Origin: Frankia sp. QA3 | GTDB taxonomy: Bacteria; Actinomycetota; Actinomycetes; Frankiales; Frankiaceae | Length of the DNA: 64,000 bases | Reading direction: 5' to 3' | Assembly (NCBI RefSeq): GCF_000262465.1 | Contig: NZ_CM001489.1 | Coordinates: forward strand, 5,137,362-5,201,361 | Part shown: positions 24,027 to 31,061 of the stretch, piece by piece | Position numbering within the stretch: position 1 is the stretch's first letter | Layout of the letters: every line of letters begins with the position of its first letter | Program-made: the position numbers and the translations under genes | The notes under the pieces: model-generated | Seen by the model: only the letters and a program-made list of their open reading frames with translations | Told to the model about the DNA's origin: nothing | The model's database searches: none

Positions 24027-24653
24027 TCAGGCGATGAGGGATTCGACCAGCGCCCGCCCGACCGGGTCACCGGTGTCGACACCGTCACGTGCCGCCACGA
24101 TGCGAAGGTTACGGCGGACCAGGAGCGCCAGGACCGACATTCGCGCGTCTTCCGTCGACCCCAGCCGGTCCAGCGAGTCGACGACGACGACGTCCCAGCC
24201 CGCGTGCACCAGCCGCAGCGCAGTCCACCAGCCCCGGAGCCCGTCTTTCCCCTGGTAGATCACCGGCCCCGCCGACCAGCCCCGCGCCGCGCACACCTCA
24301 GCGCACACCGCCCGTTGGGCAGCACGCTCGGAAGCGTCGACGTCATCCCGGACGAAGGTCAACGCCCGCACGTGCGGAGCTACCTCACGCACGCCCTCCA
24401 GGGCGACGTGCATCCCGTACGCCAGCGCATCCAGTACGTCGACCTGTTCCGTGGCGCCCGCGATCCCGATCAGGCCGGAAAGGCTACGCAGAGCAGCGGC
24501 AACCGAGCGGGTGAAAAGATCAGTGGTGGGAGTCGCGAGCGAACCGTCTTCCAGCTCCACCGCCGCCTTCACCAGCGCCTCCCGCGCCGCCGCAAGAAGA
24601 CCGTCAACCCGATCCGCGCTTTCCCGTACCGGATCGTGTGGCATGCTGCTCAT
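24027..24653 (-). CDS. Serine-recombinase-like protein lacking the catalytic serine
   Basis: 208 residues from ATG 24653 (AGGACC just upstream; ATG 24644 also possible). The N-terminal half is helical (VDGLLAAAREALVKAAVELEDG; SVAAALRSLSGLIGIAG). The C-terminal half looks like a resolvase catalytic domain: VRALTFVRDDVDASERAAQRAVCAEVCAARGW, then AGWDVVVVDSLDRLGSTEDARMSVLALLVRRNLRIVAARDGVDTGDPVGRALVESLIA. In active enzymes the first strand reads YxRxS; here FVRDD has Asp in place of the nucleophile. No DNA-binding domain follows. Probably a non-cutting accessory or regulatory protein, or a domesticated remnant. Confidence 0.65.
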   Translation of the reverse strand: MSSMPHDPVRESADRVDGLLAAAREALVKAAVELEDGSLATPTTDLFTRSVAAALRSLSGLIGIAGATEQVDVLDALAYGMHVALEGVREVAPHVRALTFVRDDVDASERAAQRAVCAEVCAARGWSAGPVIYQGKDGLRGWWTALRLVHAGWDVVVVDSLDRLGSTEDARMSVLALLVRRNLRIVAARDGVDTGDPVGRALVESLIA

Positions 24654-24835
24654 AGGTCCTGCCCCTGTCTGCTTCAGGTGGTGGGACTCAGGCCCGGGTT
24701 GGTGTTGGCGCACCGTCCGGGCCGTCTTCATCCCTGTACCTACATCATCGCAAGATTCCTATACGTTGTTTAACCAGCGCAGATACGCCGAACGGCCGGT
24801 AACCCCGTTGAGGTCACCGGCCGCCCGAGCCGCAG

Positions 24836-25036
24836 TCAGCGCCCGGCACCCGCCTTCCGGATCATGTCTGCCAGAACGACGACTGATCGAGGGTCGCAGC
24901 GCAGCAGGCACCCCAGCAGGCGTTTCCCGGACGGTCCCGCGGGAGCGCCCGCCAGAATGAGATGTAGCGACTCTTCGTAGGAGTTCCAGACCCCCGCACC
25001 GGGCTGGACTTCACACGGCACCCATCCCGCCGCCAT
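24836..25036 (-). CDS. Small unknown AICE protein
   Basis: 66 residues from the ATG that shares bases with the stop of the upstream gene (TGATG at 25034-25038). Text such as GVWNSYEESLHLILAGAPAGPSGKRLLGCLLRCDPRSVVVLADMI suggests a small folded helical protein. No family recognised. Forms a two-gene coupled unit with the 25036-25296 gene near the attR end. Confidence 0.55.
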   Translation of the reverse strand: MAAGWVPCEVQPGAGVWNSYEESLHLILAGAPAGPSGKRLLGCLLRCDPRSVVVLADMIRKAGAGR

Positions 25037-25296
25037 CAGATGCCACCGAGCGTGGAGCCAAGGTCCGGCAGAGCCCGGAACCGCAGGACCACCGCCGAAC
25101 CCCCCGGACCCGCCGCCCAATGATCCACGTAGAGGACCGGGGGAAGGGTAGCCGTCACGTCGACAAGATCCCGCAACGAAGCGCCCGAGGTCATCGTCAG
25201 GTCATACAGATCGTCTCCCGAGTACGCCAGGGTCACGAACGGTCGACCTTCGTAGGGGTTACGCCAGCCACGACCGGAAGGCGGAATACTAGACAC
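25036..25296 (-). CDS. Small unknown AICE protein
   Basis: 86 residues from GTG 25296 with AGAGGTGA a few bases upstream. Contains WRNPYEGRPFVTLAYSGDDLYDLTMTSGASLRDLVDVTATLPPVLYVDHW. No recognised domain. First gene of a coupled pair, divergent from the excisionase candidate. CTAGTATTCC occurs at its start (minus strand) and again in front of the excisionase gene. Confidence 0.6.
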   Translation of the reverse strand: MSSIPPSGRGWRNPYEGRPFVTLAYSGDDLYDLTMTSGASLRDLVDVTATLPPVLYVDHWAAGPGGSAVVLRFRALPDLGSTLGGI

Positions 25297-25328
25297 AGGT
25301 CACCTCTGTCTACCCGAGTGGTGATCTA

Positions 25329-25364
25329 GGTGTCGGGTGCGTGTTGGCCCACTCGCCCGACACC
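25329..25364. promoter_or_regulatory. 9-bp inverted repeat between the small-gene pair and xis
   Basis: GGTGTCGGG (25329-25337) and CCCGACACC (25356-25364) with an 18-nt spacer, located in the divergent promoter region. The wide spacer and absence of a T tract make an operator or RNA stem more likely than a terminator. Confidence 0.4.
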
Positions 25365-25414
25365 GCTAACACCCACAACAATAGCGCGTTGCGCTGCAAA
25401 GTTGGGGTGAACGC

Positions 25415-25420
25415 TAGTAT
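25415..25420 (+). promoter_or_regulatory. Probable -10 element of a leaderless xis transcript
   Basis: TAGTAT at 25415-25420 lies seven bases before GTG 25427, and there is no Shine-Dalgarno, which suggests the transcript begins at or next to the start codon. No clear -35 at the standard distance was seen. Confidence 0.4.
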
Positions 25421-25426
25421 TCCCTG

Positions 25427-25651
25427 GTGGTTGACGACCCCCTGATCGGCTATGCCGGCATAGCCGAGATGGCCGGCATCAAGACGTCGACCTTGCGCAG
25501 CTACCGCGCCCAGGGACGCCTACCCGAGCCCGACGACGCATCGGTACCCGACCGCCCACGCTGGCGGACCAGCACCATCACGGCATGGCTAGCCAGCCGC
25601 CCAGGACGTGGCGCCCGAACCGACCTCCACCCACCGGACCCCCCCGAGTGA
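25427..25651 (+). CDS. xis: MerR/AlpA-type small DNA-binding protein, excisionase candidate
   Basis: 74 residues. LIGYAGIAEMAGIKTSTLRSYRAQGRLPEPDD is a winged-helix-turn-helix of the excisionase/MerR N-terminal type, followed by RPRWRTSTITAWLASRPGRG, the usual second half of HTH_17 proteins. It lies 70 bp inside attR and points toward it. In the circular element it would be directly upstream of attP and int in the same orientation. Recombination directionality factors for serine integrases are diverse, so the role is inferred from type, size and position. Confidence 0.72.
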   Translation: MVDDPLIGYAGIAEMAGIKTSTLRSYRAQGRLPEPDDASVPDRPRWRTSTITAWLASRPGRGARTDLHPPDPPE

Positions 25652-25693
25652 TCACGGCCGAAGCAGTGGCTCAGGTCATGTGATGTGGCTCAC

Positions 25694-25740
25694 AATATTC
25701 GGTGTACTTCGCGAAATATCTGCACCGGCATCCCCACCTC
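25694..25740 (+). other. attR of the AICE (core GCAC 25722-25725)
   Basis: Right junction: element sequence ending AATATCT, then GCAC, then host CGGCATCC. The 12-mer TTCGCGAAATAT is at 25708-25719, two bases before the core, mirroring the copy eight bases after the core in attL. Reconstructed attB reads CATCG-GCAC-CGGCATCC. Confidence 0.82.
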
Positions 25741-26293
25741 GCCGAACCTGCACGAGGTCGCGCAGGGCATCGCGCCGGACACCCGCGTCGTGTACGCGGA
25801 CAACGACCCGATCGTGCTCGCCCATGCCCGCGCGCTGCTGACCAGCACGCCGCAGGGCCGCACCGCCTACCTCGACGCCGACATCCGCGACCCCGAACGC
25901 ATCCTGGCCTCCGCCGAGCTGCGCGGCACCCTCGACCTGACGAAGCCCGTCGCGCTCTCCCTCATCGCGATCTTCCACTTCATCGACGACGCGGACGACC
26001 CGTACGGCATCGTCCGCCGGCTCGTCGACGAGCTGCCCGCCGGCAGCTACCTCGCGCTCACGAACGCGACCGGCGACCACGACCCGACGTTCGAACCGGC
26101 CGCGGAGACCTACCGGCGCCGCGGCGTCACGATGCGCCTGCGCAACCGCGCCGAGGTCGAGCGCTTCTTCGACGGCCTGGAGCTGATCGATCCCGGCGTG
26201 CAGGTCGTCCACCGCTGGCGCCCCGACGACACCACCGAGGACCTCACCGACGCGCAGGTCAGCGTGTACGGCGCCATCGCCCGAAAGCCGTGA
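25726..26293 (+). pseudogene. 3' part of the split PF04672 methyltransferase
   Basis: Continues the frame broken at 7884: GIPTSPNLHEVAQGIAPDTRVVYADNDPIVLAHARALL (SAM-binding motif and acidic loop), then ALSLIAIFHFIDDADDPYGIVRRLVDELPAGSYLALTNAT and a C-terminal RAEVERFFDGLELIDPGVQVV. This is the standard PF04672 order. As integrated it has no start of its own and is fused behind element DNA. Precise excision would restore a 284-residue protein. Confidence 0.9.
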
Positions 26294-26341
26294 TGCGCCA
26301 GAGCCGGCGGCCAGCCGCAGCCCCCTGACCGCATCATGGGT

Positions 26342-26359
26342 GCGGCGGCTACCCGCCGC
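26342..26359 (-). terminator. Hairpin after nudC
   Basis: GCGGCGG (26342-26348) pairs with CCGCCGC (26353-26359) over a 4-nt loop immediately after the nudC stop on the minus strand. It differs from the hairpin after the duplicated tail at 7104-7129. Confidence 0.5.
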
Positions 26360-26360
26360 G

Positions 26361-27404
26361 TCAGCCGGCGGCGGACCAGGAGTCGATCATGGTGCGGGCG
26401 ATGGACATCCGGCCGGGCAGGCGGATCGGCGGGGTGCCGGTCGCAGGCGGGTCGTCGGCGGCGGCCCAGTCGTCGCCGCGGGCCAGAGCCTGGCGCACCT
26501 CGTCGCGGGTCACCCACAGCGCCTCGCTGATCTCCGCCTCGTCCAGGCGCAGCGGCTGGGCGGGATCGGCCACCGCGTGGAAGCCGAGCATCAGGGACCG
26601 CGGGAACGGCCAGGCCTGGCTGCCGAGGTAGCGGATGTCGGTGACGTCGAGCCCGACCTCCTCGCCGATCTCGCGCGCCACGCACGCCTCCAGCGACTCG
26701 CCCGCCTCGACGAAGCCGGCGAGCACCGAGAAGCGGCCCGCCGGCCAGGCCCGGTGGCGGCCGAGCAGCATCCGATCCGCGCCGTCGTGCACCAGGCAGA
26801 TCACCGCCGGGTCCGTCCGCGGGTACTCCTCGTGGTGCTGCGCCTCGCAGACGCGCGCCCAGCCGGCGTTGGCCAGCCGGGTCGGCGAACCGTCCCGGGC
26901 GCAGAACAGGGCCCGGCCGTGCCAGTTCAGCAGGGCGACCGCCGCGGCCAGCAGCGCCGCGTCGCGCCCACCGAGCTCCGCGCCGACCGAGAACAGGTTG
27001 AGCCACCGGACCTCGTCGCCGGCCGCGGCCTGCTCCCGGCCGCCGCGCACCGCCCAGTACGCGACCCCGTCGGCCTCGCCGAGCAGCAGCGCGTCCGCCG
27101 GCGGGGAGCCGGCGACCTCGCTCGCCGCCCGCGTCCACAGCCGGGGGCCGCCGCCCGCGTCGTCCACGCCGGGCACCGCACCGGTGTCGTCCACCCTGTC
27201 GGCGGCGCCGGGCACCTCACCGGCGCTGGACCTGTCGACCGGCGGCCCCCACAGCACGGGGCTGCGGCCCTCCTCGTCGACGAGGAGGACCCGGGCCGTG
27301 GCCCAGCCCTCCTTCTGTCGCCCGGTGTCCTGCCGCAACGGCTCGTCCCGAAGCAGGGCGGCTCCCGCCAGGACAGGCGGCCGAACCAGCCCGAAATCAG
27401 TCAC
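26361..27404 (-). CDS. nudC: NAD(+) diphosphatase, NudC-type NUDIX hydrolase
   Basis: 347 residues from GTG 27404 with GGAGGA nine bases upstream. The NUDIX box is GFVEAGESLEACVAREIGEEVGL, followed by the NudC-specific SQAWPFPRSLMLGF (normally SQPWPFPxS). Such enzymes cut NADH/NAD to NMN and AMP and can remove NAD caps from RNA. The zinc ribbon is degenerate: only the first Cys of each pair is kept (FCARDGSPT and RVCEAQHHE, where CxxC is usual). The N-terminal half carries an Asp/Gly-rich insertion (GEVPGAADRVDDTGAVPGVDDAGGG). Its last 17 codons are the partner of the duplicate at 7127-7177, so the end now in place may have been supplied by an integrating element. Confidence 0.88.
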   Translation of the reverse strand: MTDFGLVRPPVLAGAALLRDEPLRQDTGRQKEGWATARVLLVDEEGRSPVLWGPPVDRSSAGEVPGAADRVDDTGAVPGVDDAGGGPRLWTRAASEVAGSPPADALLLGEADGVAYWAVRGGREQAAAGDEVRWLNLFSVGAELGGRDAALLAAAVALLNWHGRALFCARDGSPTRLANAGWARVCEAQHHEEYPRTDPAVICLVHDGADRMLLGRHRAWPAGRFSVLAGFVEAGESLEACVAREIGEEVGLDVTDIRYLGSQAWPFPRSLMLGFHAVADPAQPLRLDEAEISEALWVTRDEVRQALARGDDWAAADDPPATGTPPIRLPGRMSIARTMIDSWSAAG

Positions 27405-27546
27405 AGTGTTGCATCCTCCAGTACAAGCCGCGTGCACGTTCACGGTATGCCGGCACCGACGCCGACTCCCCGCCCCCGACTGCGCTGGCTGGTCCGACCC
27501 GGCGGCAGCGGACCTCCCCCGGTACGACGCGCAACGCCGGTGACGG

Positions 27547-29325
27547 TCAGCCCACGTGGCCGCCGCGGACCTGGCCGTCGGCGTCACGCCAGGCGTACAT
27601 GTTGCCGACGAGCGCGCCGGCGAACCGCGGGGTCGTGCTGGGAACATCGACTGGTCCGCCCTCGACGCACGGATACCAGCGCTCGTCCTTGTACTGGGCA
27701 TCGCCGGTGCCCTCGACGGTGAAGCCGGGCTTCGCCACCGCGCCCGTGAAACACCACCCGGATGCCGGGGGCGACTCGTCCAGCGGGCCGTTGGCGATGT
27801 CGAGCAGAACGGTCCGCTGCGGCGTCCGGACGGCGTAGCGGGTGTCGTCGACCCGCAGGATGTCCGGCGAGCCCGCCGCGGTGCCGAAGACGAGGCCCGG
27901 GACCGCCCCGGCCACCCACCGCCAGGTCGTCCGCCCGCTCTCGGCCCCGAAGCCCTCCACCGTGACCTGCACGCCCTCGGCCGAGGAGTCCTGGGAGCTG
28001 TACCGGACGGTACCCGCGTACGTGCACCTGATCGGGTTGCGGATGTCGGTACTCAGGCCGCCGCAGTACGTCGTGGCCGCCGGCGAGACCCACAGCGTCT
28101 CGCCGGTCTGCGCGTCGAAGGCGGCGGTTGCCCACAGCCTGGCCGCGTCCCGGGTCAGCGGGGCGCCGGAAAGCTGCGCGGCGCGCTGTTCGGGCGGCGG
28201 GACGTAGCCCAGCGACACGACGTAGAGGTCGTTGCTCAGGCCGACCTTCCAGCCATAGTCGGGGCTCACGTCCAAGCCTCGGAACAGGGTCGCGTAGGGC
28301 CGTCGCCAGCGCTCGGCGCCGGTCTCGGTGTAGGCGATCAGGTCGCGCCCGTTGTCGTAGAGTCGGGCGCCGATGGAGCGGGAGTATCCCGGGCTCGGCG
28401 CGGTATCGACCTCGACGATCGAGGCCCGCACCGTCGACGCGCGCACCGTCGACGCCCGCACCGTCGACGCCCGCACCGTCGACGCGCGCACGGACGACGC
28501 CCGCACGGACGACGGCGCCTCCGCCGCCGCCCGCACCGGGGACGGGGCGGTCAGGATCGAGGGCGTGGTCGGCGTCGCCGGATCGGGGTGGTGCAGCGGT
28601 CGCCGGATCTGGCCGGGGCCCGCGGCGTTCGCGGGTTCCGCCTCGGAGTTGCGCGGCGCACCGGTCCGGCCGTCCAGGATGACGGGACCCGAGCCGTTGC
28701 CGGCCGGCACGCAGATGTCACCATCCCCGCAGATCTCCGGCGCGGACGGCGGTTGGAGACGACCGTCCCCATAGGACCATACCCGATGGCCGGACCTCGC
28801 CTCCGCGGCGACCACGGACACGCCTCCCGTCGCCACCGCGCCGGCCGAGAATGGTTGCCCGGGCTCCATCCAGACGACGATCCTGCCGCCGGACAGCGTC
28901 ATGGTGCTGAGCCCCACGCCCGGCGCCACCCGCGACGGGCTTGCCGGGGCAGTCCACCGCGGCCGGCCCGAGCTCGGATCGAGGCTGACCATCTCGAAGG
29001 TGCCCACCGCCGTCAGCGCCTGGAAGACGACCGAGTCGTCGGCGGCGAGTGGCGACTCCACCGCGCGGATGCCGCTCTTCCACCGCCCGGCGACAGGTGC
29101 GGCGCCGCGCCACGACCCGTCGCCGGCATCGGCGTCGGTAGCGGCCGCGTCGGGAGCCTCGCCGGCGCCTGCTCCGTCGGAACCGGCTCCGTCGGAGCAG
29201 GCGCCGAGGACGAGACCGGCCAGCCCGGCCGCGGCCGCGACCCGCCGCAGCCGGCGCCTCCGCTGCCCACGGGAGCGACCGGACGCTCCGACCCGCTCAC
29301 CGGCGCACCGTCGCAGGCTCTTCAA
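27547..29325 (-). CDS. Secreted lipoprotein with PQQ-like beta-propeller repeats
   Basis: 592 residues. The N terminus is basic (RRRRLRRVAAAAGLAGLVLGAC) with lipobox LGAC, so a lipid-anchored extracytoplasmic protein. The body has blades such as VFQALTAVGTFEMVSLDPSSGRPRW, VVAAEARSGHRVWSYGDG and AAFDAQTGETLWVSPA, characteristic of PQQ-type propellers. TTG 29325 is chosen because GAGGAG lies seven bases upstream; GTG 29349 is an alternative. Residues encoded by 28424-28513 are a six-fold 15-bp tandem repeat (RASTV units) forming a low-complexity linker. Ligand unknown; no operon partner is obvious. Confidence 0.78.
   Translation of the reverse strand: MKSLRRCAGERVGASGRSRGQRRRRLRRVAAAAGLAGLVLGACSDGAGSDGAGAGEAPDAAATDADAGDGSWRGAAPVAGRWKSGIRAVESPLAADDSVVFQALTAVGTFEMVSLDPSSGRPRWTAPASPSRVAPGVGLSTMTLSGGRIVVWMEPGQPFSAGAVATGGVSVVAAEARSGHRVWSYGDGRLQPPSAPEICGDGDICVPAGNGSGPVILDGRTGAPRNSEAEPANAAGPGQIRRPLHHPDPATPTTPSILTAPSPVRAAAEAPSSVRASSVRASTVRASTVRASTVRASTVRASIVEVDTAPSPGYSRSIGARLYDNGRDLIAYTETGAERWRRPYATLFRGLDVSPDYGWKVGLSNDLYVVSLGYVPPPEQRAAQLSGAPLTRDAARLWATAAFDAQTGETLWVSPAATTYCGGLSTDIRNPIRCTYAGTVRYSSQDSSAEGVQVTVEGFGAESGRTTWRWVAGAVPGLVFGTAAGSPDILRVDDTRYAVRTPQRTVLLDIANGPLDESPPASGWCFTGAVAKPGFTVEGTGDAQYKDERWYPCVEGGPVDVPSTTPRFAGALVGNMYAWRDADGQVRGGHVG
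28424..28513 (-). repeat. 15-bp tandem repeat (six copies) in the propeller lipoprotein gene
   Basis: Unit GCCCGCACCGTCGAC, four near-perfect copies from 28424 and two diverged copies to 28513; in frame on the minus strand it encodes RASTV/RASSV pentapeptides. Confidence 0.87.
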
Positions 29326-29434
29326 CGTGCGCTCCTCGCATCCGACCACCCACCAGCGGTGATTTCGGGTGGGGAGAAGTCATATCAGGACGGCACTGAC
29401 ATAGACGACCCGGACGGCCTCGGCGACGCGGCGG

Positions 29435-30220
29435 TCAGGTGAACTTCGGGGCGCGCTTCTCGACGAAGGCCGTGATGCCCTCCCGGCCGTCGCCGACCGC
29501 GCTGCGCGCGATCTCGCGCGCCTCCAGCTCCATCTGCGTCTCCAGGCCGTTGGCGAAGGTCTGCACCAGCAGTCGCTTGATGGCCCCGTGCGAGTCGGCC
29601 GGACCGGCCGCGATCCGCTGCGCCAGCGCCGCCGCCTCACCGGCGAGCTCCTCGGCGGGCACGACCCGGGTGACCAGCCCCCATTCGAGCGCCTCGGCGG
29701 CGGACAGCCGGCGGTTGAGGAACATGAACTCCTGCGTGCGGCGCAGCCCCAGCAGTCGGGGCAGCGTGTAGGAGGAACTGCCGTCCGGGCTGAGCCCCAC
29801 GTTGGTGTAGGCCATGGTGAAGGTGGCGGAATCGGCCGCGAGGACCAGGTCGCCGGCGGCCGCGATGCTGACCCCCGCGCCCGCGGTGACGCCGTTGACG
29901 GCGACGATCAGCGGTGCGTTCATCCGCGCGAAGATCGACACCGCGCGGTGCAGGTCGTCGGCGAGCTTTTTGATTTCCACGCCGATGCGATCGCCGTGGT
30001 CCGCCATCTCCTTCACGTCGCCGCCGGCGGTGAAGAAACGGCCGGTCGCGGTCAGCAGGACAGCCCGGACCGACGGGTCGCCGTCGCAGACAGCCGCCGC
30101 CCGGGCCAGTTCCGCGGCCATCTCCTGGTTGACGCCGTTCGCGGCGTCCGGGCGGTCCAGGGTGATCCGGACCACCCCGCCGTCACGCTCGAACTTCAGC
30201 GTCCGGAACTGCGGACTCAT
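29435..30220 (-). CDS. Enoyl-CoA hydratase/isomerase family protein (PaaG-like)
   Basis: 261 residues from ATG 30220 with GGAG eight bases upstream. Crotonase-fold landmarks: LDRPDAANGVNQEMAAEL, oxyanion-hole segments TATGRFFTAGGDVKEMA and VAVNGVTAGAGVSIAAAGDLVLAADSATF, then NVGLSPDGSSSYTLPRLLG. Both catalytic glutamates of true hydratases are missing; the Asp in GLSPDG matches PaaG-type isomerases. It therefore probably isomerises an unsaturated or epoxy acyl-CoA. Monocistronic; no paa genes nearby. Confidence 0.88.
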   Translation of the reverse strand: MSPQFRTLKFERDGGVVRITLDRPDAANGVNQEMAAELARAAAVCDGDPSVRAVLLTATGRFFTAGGDVKEMADHGDRIGVEIKKLADDLHRAVSIFARMNAPLIVAVNGVTAGAGVSIAAAGDLVLAADSATFTMAYTNVGLSPDGSSSYTLPRLLGLRRTQEFMFLNRRLSAAEALEWGLVTRVVPAEELAGEAAALAQRIAAGPADSHGAIKRLLVQTFANGLETQMELEAREIARSAVGDGREGITAFVEKRAPKFT

Positions 30221-30887
30221 CGGTGTCTCCGTTCCACGGGTCGAGCCTTCACGGGTTGCCTGCGTCCGCAGGTCCTGCCTTCACCGGAACTCCTGGGCAC
30301 GCGGCCCACGGACGCCGGTCTCCGCCGACGCCCGGGTCGCACGCGGCGGTTCCACGGGCCGGCGGCGACCCGTGGGCGCCCGGCGCGGCCGACGGCGGAC
30401 CGCCGGCCGCGCCGGGCTTGTCCTGACAGACCTACCAGCAACCGGCCGCCGACGCCCGTCTCACGCCCGGCCGCCCGGACTCCGCCCGCTCCCGCCCCCT
30501 CCCCGGTTCGGCCCACCCCACCCGGGCCCCGTCCCCCCGGCGCCACTGCGCATGCCTCCCGACCCTCGCCGCCGCCTGCGCCGATCCGCCACCGCCACCG
30601 ATCGCCACCGCCACCGATCGCAGCCGCCACTCCTCTCACGATTCGAAACCAATTGACCGCACACCGTACAGACCTCGCAACGCTCAGCACCGGAAGGACC
30701 GCCCAGGCGAAACGGAAACCCTCCACAAACACGAGATCAAAACTCCCCCGAAAATCACCACCGTGATTTCCGCCATCACAGCGAAGCCACAGGAACACCC
30801 AGGAAATCCACAGGAGAAATCCCCTCCGACGCACTATCGTGGATTCCGGTCGGCAATACAGCCGACAAATCGGAAGGGAATTAAACA
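30221..30887. other. Long non-coding spacer leading to the peptide-exporter operon
   Basis: No gene supported. The first 440 bp are extremely GC-rich and include an imperfect 18-bp direct repeat (CGCCACCGCCACCGATCG, about 30590-30625). From about 30645 to 30887 the sequence is distinctly more A-rich than the chromosome around it, as expected for a regulated promoter or 5' UTR of the following small peptide gene. No confident -35/-10 pair was assigned. Confidence 0.45.
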
Positions 30888-30983
30888 ATGCCACTCAAGA
30901 AGATTCTTCCGCCGCCGCCGAAGCCGAAGAAGCACAAGAAGCCGCTGCCTCCCCCGCTGCCGAAGAAGCCGATCCACAAGTAA
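30888..30983 (+). CDS. 31-residue Pro/Lys-rich peptide, putative exported cationic peptide
   Basis: ATG 30888 is preceded by GGAAGGGA with good spacing; the frame ends with TAA 30983. The product uses only six amino acids: 12 Pro, 10 Lys, 4 Leu, 2 Ile, 2 His and the initiator Met. It starts MPLKKILPPPPK and ends LPKKPIHK. Net charge is at least +10, with no Cys, Ser, Thr or acidic residue, so it cannot be a lanthipeptide or sactipeptide substrate. The composition recalls proline-rich antimicrobial peptides or a cell-surface/nucleic-acid-binding peptide. An ABC exporter gene starts 78 bp downstream with its own RBS, in the same direction. No leader-peptide pattern or double-Gly is seen. Whether it is translated is unproven. 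Confidence 0.65.
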   Translation: MPLKKILPPPPKPKKHKKPLPPPLPKKPIHK

Positions 30984-31061
30984 GAGCGATTCAGCGGTGT
31001 CAGCTCGGGGTGCGGCGACCGTGGCCGCCGCACCCCGGGTCCGCCGGGAAGGGCGGTATAG

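Larger units (their letters stand above)
7885..25725. mobile_element. 17.84-kb AICE-type integrative element inserted in the methyltransferase gene
   Basis: Boundaries are defined by restoration of the methyltransferase frame when 7884 is joined to 25726. Contents are those of an actinomycete integrative and conjugative element: serine integrase at one end (7914-9527), excisionase candidate at the other (25427-25651), HUH-type Rep, FtsK/TraB-type DNA translocase, small membrane proteins next to traB, and cargo genes. AICEs transfer double-stranded circular DNA using one hexameric translocase rather than a type IV secretion system. Many described AICEs use tyrosine recombinases at tRNA genes; this one uses a large serine recombinase and a protein-coding target. 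Confidence 0.88.
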
